A stretch of 64,000 bases of DNA from positions 114,571-178,570 of the forward strand of contig QNGE01001277.1 in NCBI GenBank assembly GCA_008508345.1, read 5' to 3'. Positions 52,425 to 60,768 of this stretch are shown here, piece after piece (position 1 is the stretch's first letter; every line of letters begins with the position of its first letter). The position numbers and the translations under genes are program-made. The DNA comes from Paragonimus westermani. Lineage: Eukaryota > Platyhelminthes > Trematoda > Plagiorchiida > Troglotrematidae. The notes beneath the pieces were generated by a model. That model made no database searches and had not been told where the DNA came from. It worked only from the letters and a program-made list of their open reading frames with translations.

Positions 52425-53113
52425 ATTTCGAGGTCTTAACTCACTAGTCTGGCATGTCACCGACTGATCCGTAAAGGTCTATGGTCTTTAGTCCCTTGAC
52501 TGAGAGGTGTTGTCAATGATGCATGATTAGTTCTCAGAGTGAAGTGTCTACCGAAAAGGTATATAGGCCACTTCTAACAGACCCAGACACAGGCTAAAGC
52601 NGAGAGGAGACACAGTTACTGCCTGTTAACTCCAATCGATAACCCCGCGATTAGGACTTCCGAGACAGGTCGAGATCACAGAACTCATTAAACCTGCAAG
52701 GCGATATCTGCAAGGAGATATCTGTTGGGACGAACTTAATGCGGGATTCGTCAAAGGTACTGACAGCGGAGAAGGGAACAGTCATGTTTCACGTGTGTCT
52801 GACCACTAAAAGAGAATATCAGATCTCGTAAGTAATCGCAGTGGCTCAACAACGGTGGCAAAATTTGGAAGATGGTTTAAGTAGCATGAGCAGAGTCCGG
52901 GGTAACGTTTGAGTTAAAGTAAATTCATAGGTGCTGAATTATTTGCAACAGCCTCAGTATTTTTCACGTTGGAGTGAACTCCTTCACCAGATATCATATG
53001 GTCAAAGAATATTTCACTCACACAGAACATACACTCGTTCATGTTCAAACGCAAGTTCAACTAATGGGGAAGATCCAACACAGAATTAAGGTTGAAATCA
53101 TGTTCTTCAGGTT
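52425..53113 (-). pseudogene. Gypsy RT thumb and RNase H, interrupted
   Basis: After YMDD, the RT thumb reads NECMFCVSEIFFDHMISGEG followed by KNTEAVANNSAPMNL, a typical gypsy pattern. It then shifts frame into YLNHLPNFATVVEPLRLLTR (about 52,810-52,880). The middle is lost or replaced by a SINE fragment. From about 52,600 the RNase H C-terminal half resumes: ALACVW, then YLFGRHFTLRTNHASLTTPL, then GTKDHRPLRISR with a few stops. It ends at LEIK, where the hammerhead-like retroposon is inserted; the next residues, CRNGSENQVAGALFRLPL, lie beyond that insertion at 52,204-52,259. The H in NHASL takes the position of the usual TDH motif, so the RNase H aspartate there is changed to N. Confidence 0.88.
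52602..52710 (-). mobile_element. SINE 5' fragment inside gypsy RNase H
   Basis: The minus strand carries the SINE 5' segment: a counterpart of GATCTCGACCTGTCTCGGAA, then GGGGTTATCGATTGGAGTTA and CAGTAACTGTGTCTCCTCTC. It matches 2,369-2,412 and 39.83-39.93 kb. It stops abruptly at CCTCTC, directly beside an unresolved base at 52,601, after which gypsy RNase H (ALACVW) begins. The tRNA-like part is absent. The junction may be a real truncation or an assembly error at the ambiguous base. Confidence 0.65.
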
Positions 53114-53820
53114 TTATGAAACGCATATATCATCCATGTACACAACAGAACCCCGACATAAAGATAAAGACTGAGTCATGAATGTTTGCCAAGCTGATGG
53201 GGCCGAATTTAAACCCAGTGGCAGAATTTTGCACTGAAATAGACCTTCTGTAGTGAAAAACTGAGAAATCTGGAATCGGCCGTAAGTGGCATTCGAAAGT
53301 AAGCACTTTTGATGTCCAGTTTTGAAAAAATTTTGCTCCGGCGAGTTTAACAGATCATCTCGATTAGGCAAAATGAAGTTTCCAACCACAATTTGTTCGT
53401 TAAGTGTTCGAAGATCTGTGTCCAATCGAACGTTACCGTCTTTTTTGAAAACCGGAACCAATGGATTTACCCTAGACGAGCATGTTATTGACTCAGTTGT
53501 GTGATTTGGAAGCATCAGATTACTAGTGGCAAAAACTGCTTTCAGCTTTACAAGGGGTATCGGTCGTGGCTTTGAAATGGAGGAAGGTTTTTTAACCGAT
53601 ATCAAACGAATTTGGTGGGTCACGTTGATAGCACGACCAGTTGAATCAGAAAATAATTGTGTGTATTTATGATGCAATAATGGCACATCAACAGAAACTA
53701 TTGTCATGTGTTCAATCAAAAGTATCAGTTTCAGAGCAGCAACTGCGTTACGACCTAACAATGGTTTTCTGTTCGTGTTGCCTATATGCACACCAACTGA
53801 AGCAGGTGGAGAAAAGTAAA
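53114..53820 (-). pseudogene. Gypsy protease end and reverse transcriptase fingers/palm, broken
   Basis: The frame opens with the protease C-terminal motif LLGRNAVAAL, followed by a linker and RT fingers (LVPVFKKDGNVRLDTDL). RT motif A, LDIKSAYF, is present but one base out of frame: around 53,240-53,330 the main frame reads unrelated residues, then the element's frame resumes at FTTEGLFQCKILPLGLN. So two compensating indels bracket motif A. The catalytic YMDD box (VVYMDDICV) lies at the end, at about 53,117-53,143. This would be the DNA polymerase of the element; it is disrupted here. The family match is clear from the motif order. Confidence 0.92.
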
Positions 53821-54479
53821 CACACGGAGTAATGTAAATACCTTTATTTTTATGGATGCATTAAAGTAGCTGTCAACACAACAATCATTACGATGTGGAC
53901 AAATAAAAATTGTTCTGGTTAGATCATTCAGTTGTGATTAGTTTGTGAATTTTGCATAATCTTCGCGAGTTTCATGGCAGTGACTAATGAGTTTGGACCA
54001 AATAATTATGTCCCATACTATACTTTTTGTTTTTACTGACACAAAGGGAACTCTGATTGTTAGAATACAACACAATGCAAATCTAAAGAAAGGAAATCAA
54101 TAAACCGCAAAGTTTTTCATTCGACACTACCTCACTACCAGCACTTCATTAATGTCAGTTTTTCTGGTGTTTTTGCTAGTGAGTGATGTAGATAGGTTAT
54201 CACAAGACAAAAAGGGATCATTATTTGTACGTTTCTCTCTGTTCACCTGTCGAGTAAAATTTTGTCGGACGACTTATGAGTGTCTAGTAAACGTGAATAG
54301 AATTAAATCAAAGCAAACTCCAGTGAATCGGTTGGCATGCAATCATATCAGTAGGCACTGAAACAACGTTCTTTCAGAAGTGCGTATTTACTGACCTGTG
54401 AGGCTGACCTAGAATTATGTTAATGAAAGTTGTAGTGAAATTCATTTCCCACGTATCTATCGAGTACACTTTTAAAACT
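53821..54479. other. No gene supported between the two retroelements
   Basis: A+T-rich. A gypsy gag and protease would be expected here in an intact element, but no CCHC knuckle or DTG motif is readable on the minus strand. Confidence 0.4.
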
Positions 54480-55341
54480 GGAGCGACTCAACACTGCCCA
54501 CAGAGCTAGGCAGGTTGTTCCAGTGTGAGCAGACACTAACAGTGAAGCATTTCTCCCTGCAAAGTAACCTGTCTATTCCAATACTCACTTTTAATGAATT
54601 ACTCCTTAAGTGACCATTTTTGTTGGTGGGAGAAGATGTACCAATGGATGGCCCGAGGTGTGCGGTATTTTGTTAGTCTCTCCCGAGATGTCTGCAGTTC
54701 ATCTAGAATTAACTCAATTCCGCTAGTCCCTTTGGGTATGGGATTTTCCTGTGCCCCTTAATTCCTTAATGGCATGTCTGTGAACATTTTCACTAAACGT
54801 CTAACCTTTTGTAAGATAAAGGCAATGGACCTGCATTCCCCCTCGTCAAATGCGGATGGAATATGAAGATATAAATGGAGGGGAACGCCTCGGAAGAAGG
54901 GGGCTCCACAAATTTTTTCCAATTGACTCGTGGTTATTTACGCCCTTGTGATCGCCGCTACACAAGGTATAGACATATTCAAATGGTCTGTCGGTAGGGT
55001 CCACTGTTCTTGCTCGCATAGTCGTACGAATAGCTTGGTATCGACAAGACCTTAATCAACACGATTCTGGTAGCAAATCTGAATGACCTTGCACTAGATG
55101 ACATTGAACGGGAAGTCACCTTCTACGAACAATGGGCCTAAACGGTTCAAAGCACCGTCTAAGGTTATCACGTCTTCTTGGCATTCTATAAATCGCTACA
55201 GTTTCTCTTCGTCGACCCGAAGCACCATCGGTAATTTGACGCTGCCCGGTGGTCCAGTAACGAAAGTGGAAAACATGAGTCCCAGAAAGGAACCCTGCGG
55301 AATACCACCGTTTTCAGGAAACCACTCTGGTGTTTATCCAT
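54480..55341 (-). pseudogene. LINE reverse transcriptase, distal part, decayed
   Basis: Motif B survives as GIPQGSFLGLMF at about 55,280-55,315. The catalytic FADD box is degraded to RVDE in KLPMVLRVDEEKL. Beyond it, LNRLGPLFVEGDFPFNVI, a stop and CKVIQI match the usual thumb region. The C-terminal domain follows with frameshifts and ends at HWNNLPSSVGSVESLQF. There is no active site and no continuous frame, so it is non-functional. Confidence 0.8.
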
Positions 55342-55462
55342 TCATATTTGCGTTAAACCTTTACGATTAGTTGGGTCAATCACAAGGCTGGTGAGTAGTA
55401 GCTCGCTGAAACCACAACTATCGAGTTTCTGCAGCAAGATGGAGTGAACAGTCTTGTCAAGG

Positions 55463-55552
55463 GTTGATAACCAGATTGAGGATAACACAAAGTTAGGAGC
55501 GAGTTGTAATGTTCTACTTTTCAACCACCGCGGGTGGCCTTCATCAGGAGTG
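55463..55552 (-). mobile_element. Hammerhead-bearing non-autonomous retroposon, copy 2, 5'-truncated
   Basis: About 90 bp inserted into the LINE motif A region. It shares the hammerhead-like core and the 3' terminus (CAATCTGGTTATCAA) with the copy at 52.3 kb but lacks that copy's 5' part. Flanking sequences TTGTCAAGGG (55,454-55,463) and TTATCAAAAG (55,553-55,562) match at 7 of 10 positions, consistent with an aged target duplication. This copy is therefore older than the one in the gypsy element, where the duplication is still perfect. Confidence 0.72.
55511..55550 (-). ncRNA. Hammerhead ribozyme-like motif, copy 2
   Basis: The minus strand has a perfect CTGATGA core (55,541-55,547), one extra A, a 7-bp stem II (GGCCACC with GGTGGTT, 3-base loop) and GAAA (55,519-55,522). 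The sequence before the core, TAACACTC, would pair with GAGTATTA (the version in copy 1) at all but one position. In this copy the partner reads GAACATTA and pairs less well. The self-complementary ACGT of copy 1 is AGTA here, so stem III is probably lost. Confidence 0.6.
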
Positions 55553-55790
55553 TTATCAAAAGCTTTGGAAAAGCTAAGGTAAGCCACACGACTGGCCAGT
55601 TCTGTGTCGAGAGCATCCGCCCAAAAGTAACAGGCATTCACCAGATTAATAACACATGAGCATACACTGTGGGGGCCATTGTGCTTCTTGGCAGTAAGTT
55701 TGAGGTGTGCCACATTGACCCGGAGACAGTCTTCTGGTAAACTCCTCGTCATCTTGGAGATCACTGCGACAACATTATTGGAAGATAGGT

Positions 55791-58700
55791 TACTGTGTCA
55801 TCTGGACATTCATCTTTCATGAGAGGTTTTCGGTAGTCGGCCAGTTGTCATGGGATGATTAAGAACTGCGGCAAATATTTCGGTGGCGCAGCTTCTCAAG
55901 ACCACAAAGTCTGAATCTTCCAGATTGTGGGGTATTAGGCTTTGTAATCTGATTGACTTGTGACGCAAAAATCGGGAGCAGTTCGGTTGAGCTGCCTTCT
56001 ATGTGCTCACAAGTAACTCATGACCTTTTGATAAGTACACTTACGTGAATTTACCCAATGTTGGCCGCCTCTGAATCTGTATCGGCAGACCCGTCAGAGG
56101 TCTGAAGTTATAAAATGACAGCCTCACTTTTTGTGAGGGTTGCGACTCCACTGCAGAAAAACCGGGGATTCACTTTGATAATTAATTCGATTCTCCATTA
56201 TGGCTTTTATGGTGTGATCGCGCCGTATAAAATGCTCAACAGATGCAAGTTCTTATTCGCCCAGCTAGTAGCTGTTCTATGCTAAACGTTTTACTCTAAT
56301 CAGACGCTTGTTTCTACTTGTTGGGCGTTTCGATTTACAACTAGTCCAATGATAGTTGATCGGAACGTGATTGTTAGTGGTACCGAATTTTTCCTCAACG
56401 TTGATCTGCTAGTGGTCGTTCAGGCTGAGTGTGGTGATGGAGTCAGGTCTTCGAAACTTGCTGGGCTCCATATTTATCCCTTCTAAACTCGTCTTATGAC
56501 ATAACTTTGGACAGGTGATGAACAAACCATTCAGTCTTTACAGGATGTAGTCTATTGTCCAGCTGTTACGTTGCCGTTCCATCGGTAACCGGTTGCGTTT
56601 TTTGGCAGCTTACTGACCTGGATGATATTGCGTTTGTTCCTGTGTTTGGTAGTGTGTTTTACGAACTGTCTCTTTAGGTGTGTATCTATTGTATGCTTTA
56701 CTGCTGTTGATATTGGGTTAGTCATGTGGGCTATATGTGTCAACGATTATTTAAGTAAAATAGAAAAGCATATTTCAAACGTATTTTTAGTAATACAACT
56801 GAAATAGCATGGTGTGGATGCTCAAGAAATCAGTTTGAGTTTTCAGTAAATGAGTTTTGCATCAGACTGCATCCAGTGTGCATACTTCACTTAGATGAAC
56901 ATAAAGTAGCTCCATACAGTCCAGCAGACCAGTTTTTGCATCAAATGATAAGGTACGAAAGTGCAACCTGAATTCGACATGTTGTGCTGACCGGCTAATT
57001 GTCATGGTTCATCGTTGTCAGTTGATGAGTCAAATAGAAAAGCCTCCTCTCCCTATTCCCGTTCATCACTCAAAAGTAGTAACCGGTCTTGTAATGTCTA
57101 AAGTTAAGTCATTGGGGAAGAAAAATGAAACCGCATGCATAAATCTGAACGGGGTGAAAATCGCTGGGAGACTATGTGGAACTCCAGAAAATCGGTGTAC
57201 GCCACACCGCGCGCCTGCTGATGTACATAAAAATACATCGGCAGAAATTTGAATAAGGTGAGCTTCGGATTCTCTTGATGTTAATTAGAACACGTTACAG
57301 GAATTAACAGATTAGCGGTGTTGTGTGTCATATACAGCATTATCGACGGAACCTATACACTTCTCATTTCAACCAAGGTGGACTGCATTAATTTGACTTG
57401 TGGTTCATGCCAGTCTTTCCGGGTAACCGATGACGAAACTACACTGCCATCGGTTTTATGATTGACAAGCAGGTTATTCGGTGGCGGGTAAAATTCTCAT
57501 CTACTATCTAGTGTAACCATGACCAAGTCGACAACCACTGCGACCTTGTACGCGTCGTTTGTGATCAGGAGTTTTGCATTCACAGAAAAATAGCTCCGGA
57601 AGACAACAAAAGGCACAGTCACTGTGGGTATCACCAGATCAAAAGTTCCATTCTGCTTAGACTCTCTATTCATTCACTTTCTTTCAGCGTGTCAGGAAAG
57701 TTCACGTGAACTTATAGATGAGCACCATCAAAAAATTTAAAATGCAATGTGGCAATTTTTTCCTGCGTGTTTTCGAGTTTTTAAACTGTTCACTTGACGA
57801 GATTACTTACATGGATTCTTGATCTGCTTTTGAAGTTTGTTTTGACTGAACTTTTTCTGTTTGATTCATGCAGATGAACCATTTATGATTTCAGGTTAGT
57901 ATGCATGTCTCTGATTCACTTTTTTAAGAAACGGAACACTCTAAATCTCTGCTTCCTACCTCCGCCACCAGCTCATGGGACCCAATCGGTATTAAAGTAT
58001 GAATAGTCATGATCAGTAGTAAGTAAATGAAGGTTCTCTTGACCAGTACATTTGTTTCAGGTCTAAAATTACAGTTGGTATTTTCTGCAACATATAACTG
58101 AACAGCTCCACCTATTGAAATTGTGTGGTTTTATGAGTTTTAGGTTAGAACCGCGTGCCAATAAAATGTTTGTCATGACTGAATGATCACAAACGACGGT
58201 GATCATGTGGCTATGAAACACATCACAAACACCATACAGATCTGTACGAAGCAGTAGAGTTCGCAATGCGCATGATGTAACATAAGTGTACGGACCAAAA
58301 ATCAGTGTGCATCAATTACAAAAGTCTAATAATAAACGCAACATACACCGTCTTTCTGTTGCTAATGTACCTTCAAAAGAGTTTTTGGTGTAGACATGTG
58401 CCCAAGCAGCACACAGCCCCGGTTTAAAAGGGGCATTGCATAAAAGTTGAGTTTTCAAGGTAAACACGCCAAATTCCTGGATGTTGCATATTTCGTTCAA
58501 TTTCTCTACTCCATTTGCAGATGCCAGCACCTACATTCTAGTATGTGCGATGTTTTCGTGTTGTCTTAATGCACCGCTTTTTCATAAATGCTTATGCGGA
58601 GTGCAGTTTGTCTTAAAATGCTGGTAAGTTGCGGTGATATATTTTTGGGTGGCATTACGTCATTACACAATATTGATTATGTTCAAGGGGAAATAAAAGA

Positions 58701-59237
58701 TCGCTGTTGATTGTCAACTACTTATCGAATGTGGAAGAGGTTCATGCAGCTGAATGAGTGCTCCGGATGAGGACAAGCGTCAAGTTGGGATCACAAGAAT
58801 GGCTGTCCATATTTGGCTGAACCAAATGCTTGATAATCCGGTTTGATACATGACTTTTGTGTTCTAATCTATTTCTATTCTAAAATGCTGAGTAGTTATG
58901 CATGAAGAGCCGCTCCCAATTGTGGGGGAATGGAACATTACCAGTACACCCGCTTTTGGCCTCACCTAGCTACCATACCGATTAGCAGAAAATCAGCCGC
59001 TTGAAGATAATGGAGGAAGCTTCGTTATAATTTTACCCCGTAGTACTACTGTGTTCTCTTGATACCCCCCCTGACCTACAACTTAGCATGGCATTTTTGG
59101 ATGGTTCCTACGATGAAACATACCATTAGAAGACCGGTGAATAACACTGAAGTCTGTGAGATATTAGTATCCTGATTTGATGAAAGACTCCTAAACAATG
59201 ATGGACATTCCGAGAGTATGTAATAAAGTGGTCATAG
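55791..59237. other. No gene supported
   Basis: No recognisable gene. The part near 55,800-56,100 may contain the decayed start of the LINE, but I cannot align it. Frames at 56,552-56,743 (-) and 57,004-57,252 (+) are open but match nothing I know. Confidence 0.35.
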
Positions 59238-59310
59238 GAAATGAAGTTTATGTCCACTTTGGGTCGGTCGCTCGTTTATGCGCTGTCGTCTGCCGGCCTC
59301 CCCAAAACAG
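59238..59310 (+). CDS. Candidate small exon, function unknown
   Basis: Starts after a GTCATAG acceptor-like site, is open in phase 0 (EMKFMSTLGRSLVYALSSAG) and reaches AAAACAG then GTTGCA, a good donor, in phase 1. At 73 bp it is too short to judge. Confidence 0.13.
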
Positions 59311-59562
59311 GTTGCAAGAGAATGTCACTGCAGTGGAATATAGACGGTATGCAATTATACAACTTCACTAAAGCACAATTATGGCCAATCTTGTGCAGGA
59401 TTATCAGGCCACAACCATGGTTTTAGTTTACAAGTGTGTTGAAATGACTGAAGCGGATGGGGTCGTTTTTACTGTCATAGAGTTGAAAGAGTTGTATACC
59501 GACAAGCACAGCCTGAAAAGTCTCTTGCGCAATCTGAATTACGCACTTAACTTTTTCATATC

Positions 59563-59578
59563 TAGATGTATACATCTA
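59563..59578. repeat. Perfect 16-bp palindrome
   Basis: TAGATGTATACATCTA is its own reverse complement with no spacer. It is the first member of the palindrome cluster that continues to 60.1 kb. Confidence 0.95.
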
Positions 59579-59835
59579 TAGTTCAATCTCAAAATAGTGA
59601 GTTTCTTCAAAACAATGCAGTAGTTTTTCAGTTGGCCTCCACGCATTGTGTGTTGCTGAATTACTGTAGAGTGTGTCACTTTTTTAATCTCCCGGTACTT
59701 GATGTTTTTTACACCTGCTGCGTTCTGTCTATATATAATACATTTGTCTATTATCTGAATCAATGTGTACAATCTTTTCTTTATACGGTACCTTCTGTTT
59801 TCATGGGGTTGTTATTGTTGTGATCTCACTGTGGC

Positions 59836-59855
59836 AATATCACTTAAGTGATATT
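59836..59855. repeat. Perfect 20-bp palindrome
   Basis: AATATCACTTAAGTGATATT is fully self-complementary. In random sequence about 0.06 such sites would be expected in the whole window. Confidence 0.97.
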
Positions 59856-59886
59856 CCAATGGGCTATACTTATAGAGTACTGAAAG

Positions 59887-59906
59887 AATTCGGTTCGAAC
59901 CGAATT
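59887..59906. repeat. Perfect 20-bp palindrome
   Basis: AATTCGGTTCGAACCGAATT is fully self-complementary and lies 31 bp after the previous one. It has a different sequence, so the two are not copies of one repeat. Confidence 0.97.
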
Positions 59907-59913
59907 TCGCTGA

Positions 59914-59961
59914 AAGTTCCCGGCCCAATGCAGTGGGTTCCTTTCGGTGGGCCGAGAACTT
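59914..59961. repeat. Stem-loop with 14-bp arms
   Basis: AAGTTCCCGGCCCA (59,914-59,927) pairs with TGGGCCGAGAACTT (59,948-59,961) at 13 of 14 positions around a 20-base loop. It follows the second 20-bp palindrome after 7 bases. Confidence 0.92.
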
Positions 59962-59977
59962 GCAGCACAGAACTTTG

Positions 59978-60012
59978 AACGATGTTTCAGGGCTATAGCT
60001 AGTAACATCGTT
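59978..60012. repeat. Stem-loop with 9-bp perfect arms
   Basis: AACGATGTT (59,978-59,986) pairs perfectly with AACATCGTT (60,004-60,012). A further AACT/AGTT pair extends the stem beyond a small bulge. The loop of 17 bases contains CTATAGCTAG. Confidence 0.88.
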
Positions 60013-60030
60013 GAGTTACCTGATTAGAAA

Positions 60031-60049
60031 AGTGAAAAACGGTTTCACT
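60031..60049. repeat. Stem-loop with 7-bp perfect arms
   Basis: AGTGAAA and TTTCACT pair around the 5-base loop AACGG. It is weak alone and notable only as part of the series. Confidence 0.75.
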
Positions 60050-60104
60050 AAGGAATCCCTCAACAAAGAGATTGATTTAATATGGATTACAAGCCGTACG
60101 TATA

Positions 60105-60120
60105 TGTAAGCTAGCTTACA
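60105..60120. repeat. Perfect 16-bp palindrome
   Basis: TGTAAGCTAGCTTACA is fully self-complementary with no spacer. Confidence 0.95.
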
Positions 60121-60712
60121 AGACAGGAAATATCTTAATCCGGCCGTATTCCAAGACAACTCAAAGAGGATAACGGTCTGTTACTTGTAGGTGAACCATC
60201 ATATCTAACAGTCGATGAACCTCCTGAGTGATCATGTGATTCAAGTCTACGCATGCTACTGTTGCAAAGTAAATTATAGAAGATAAACAAATAGTGATGT
60301 CCGTTAATTATAATTTAAAATACCTTAATAAGCACAAACGATAAGACTGGATTCGAGGATTAAGTCACGTGGAGAAAACAGTATGAAACGGTTTTCAAAA
60401 TCAGCGTAAACCACTAAAATGATAACGGCATACCTCAACTAATTTTTTGAATATTCGCAAGCATCAAGCCCACAAGTTATTCGGCAAACGAAATAAACAA
60501 AAAAATTGGCAATAATTTGTGTGGATTGGTTTGTAGGATTATTCTGAAGGCCCTATTGCGAACCACGGATAAAAGCATGTTATTGAACTGCATTTAAATT
60601 TTTTTTCAAAATATATCTATTTCGCAACTGATCTCACAGAACGAAGAGTTGGGGCAACAGTGCTACAAGGTAAATACATCGACTCACACTAGCTGTCCAC
60701 AACTGATCTCAT

Positions 60713-60768
60713 CACAGCAAGTCCGCTGTGTGTTGCGAGAAGATATACCTCTTTAATAATAAAGAGGT
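60713..60768. repeat. Two adjacent hairpins
   Basis: CACAGC (60,713-60,718) pairs with GCTGTG (60,725-60,730). Sixteen bases later ACCTCTTTA (60,747-60,755) pairs perfectly with TAAAGAGGT (60,760-60,768) around the tetraloop ATAA. A 12-bp direct repeat, CAACTGATCTCA, occurs just before (60,625 and 60,700). Confidence 0.8.

Larger units (their letters stand above)
50902..53820 (-). mobile_element. pol: Ty3/gypsy LTR retrotransposon remnant, pol region
   Basis: Read on the minus strand, the order is protease end, reverse transcriptase, RNase H, integrase and C-terminal tail, which is the order diagnostic of Ty3/gypsy (Metaviridae-type) elements. The frame is broken by several stops, frameshifts and two inserted repeats. 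No gag, no complete protease and no paired LTRs were found, and a LINE fragment begins about 650 bp upstream, so the element is 5'-truncated. A purine-rich GAAAGAGAG just after the pol stop at 50,902, followed by TGATGTTTTGGG, could be the polypurine tract and the start of the 3' LTR, but I cannot confirm its other end. It cannot encode an active product as it stands. Confidence 0.93.
54480..55790 (-). mobile_element. CR1-like LINE remnant
   Basis: The minus strand carries pieces of a non-LTR reverse transcriptase in correct order over about 1.3 kb: the palm region, motif B, the region after the YADD box, and the characteristic C-terminal end HWNNLPSSVGSVESLQF at about 54,480-54,530. No endonuclease part is recognisable upstream, so the copy is 5'-truncated, as is usual for LINEs. 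The element is interrupted by a small retroposon and by stops. The closest family by motif order is CR1/Jockey-type. Confidence 0.88.
55342..55790 (-). pseudogene. LINE reverse transcriptase, palm region, interrupted
   Basis: The frame reads HNGPHSVCSCVINLVNACYF, then WADALDTELASRVAYLSFSK with the motif A aspartate in SKAFD. It then passes through about 30 foreign codons before the LINE resumes at KTVHSILLQKLDSCGFSELL. The foreign part is a hammerhead-like insert that happens to stay open in this frame, which is why the whole piece appears as one 140-codon frame. Before the insertion the segment would have joined SKAFD directly to KTVHS, as in active CR1 elements. Confidence 0.88.

Noticed and set aside
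55342..55764. A single intact 140-codon LINE exon
   Set aside because: The middle 30 codons are a foreign hammerhead-like insert that happens to stay open.
59763..59978. 71-codon frame across the palindrome cluster as a gene
   Set aside because: Its sequence is dictated by palindromes and hairpins, and no domain is recognisable.
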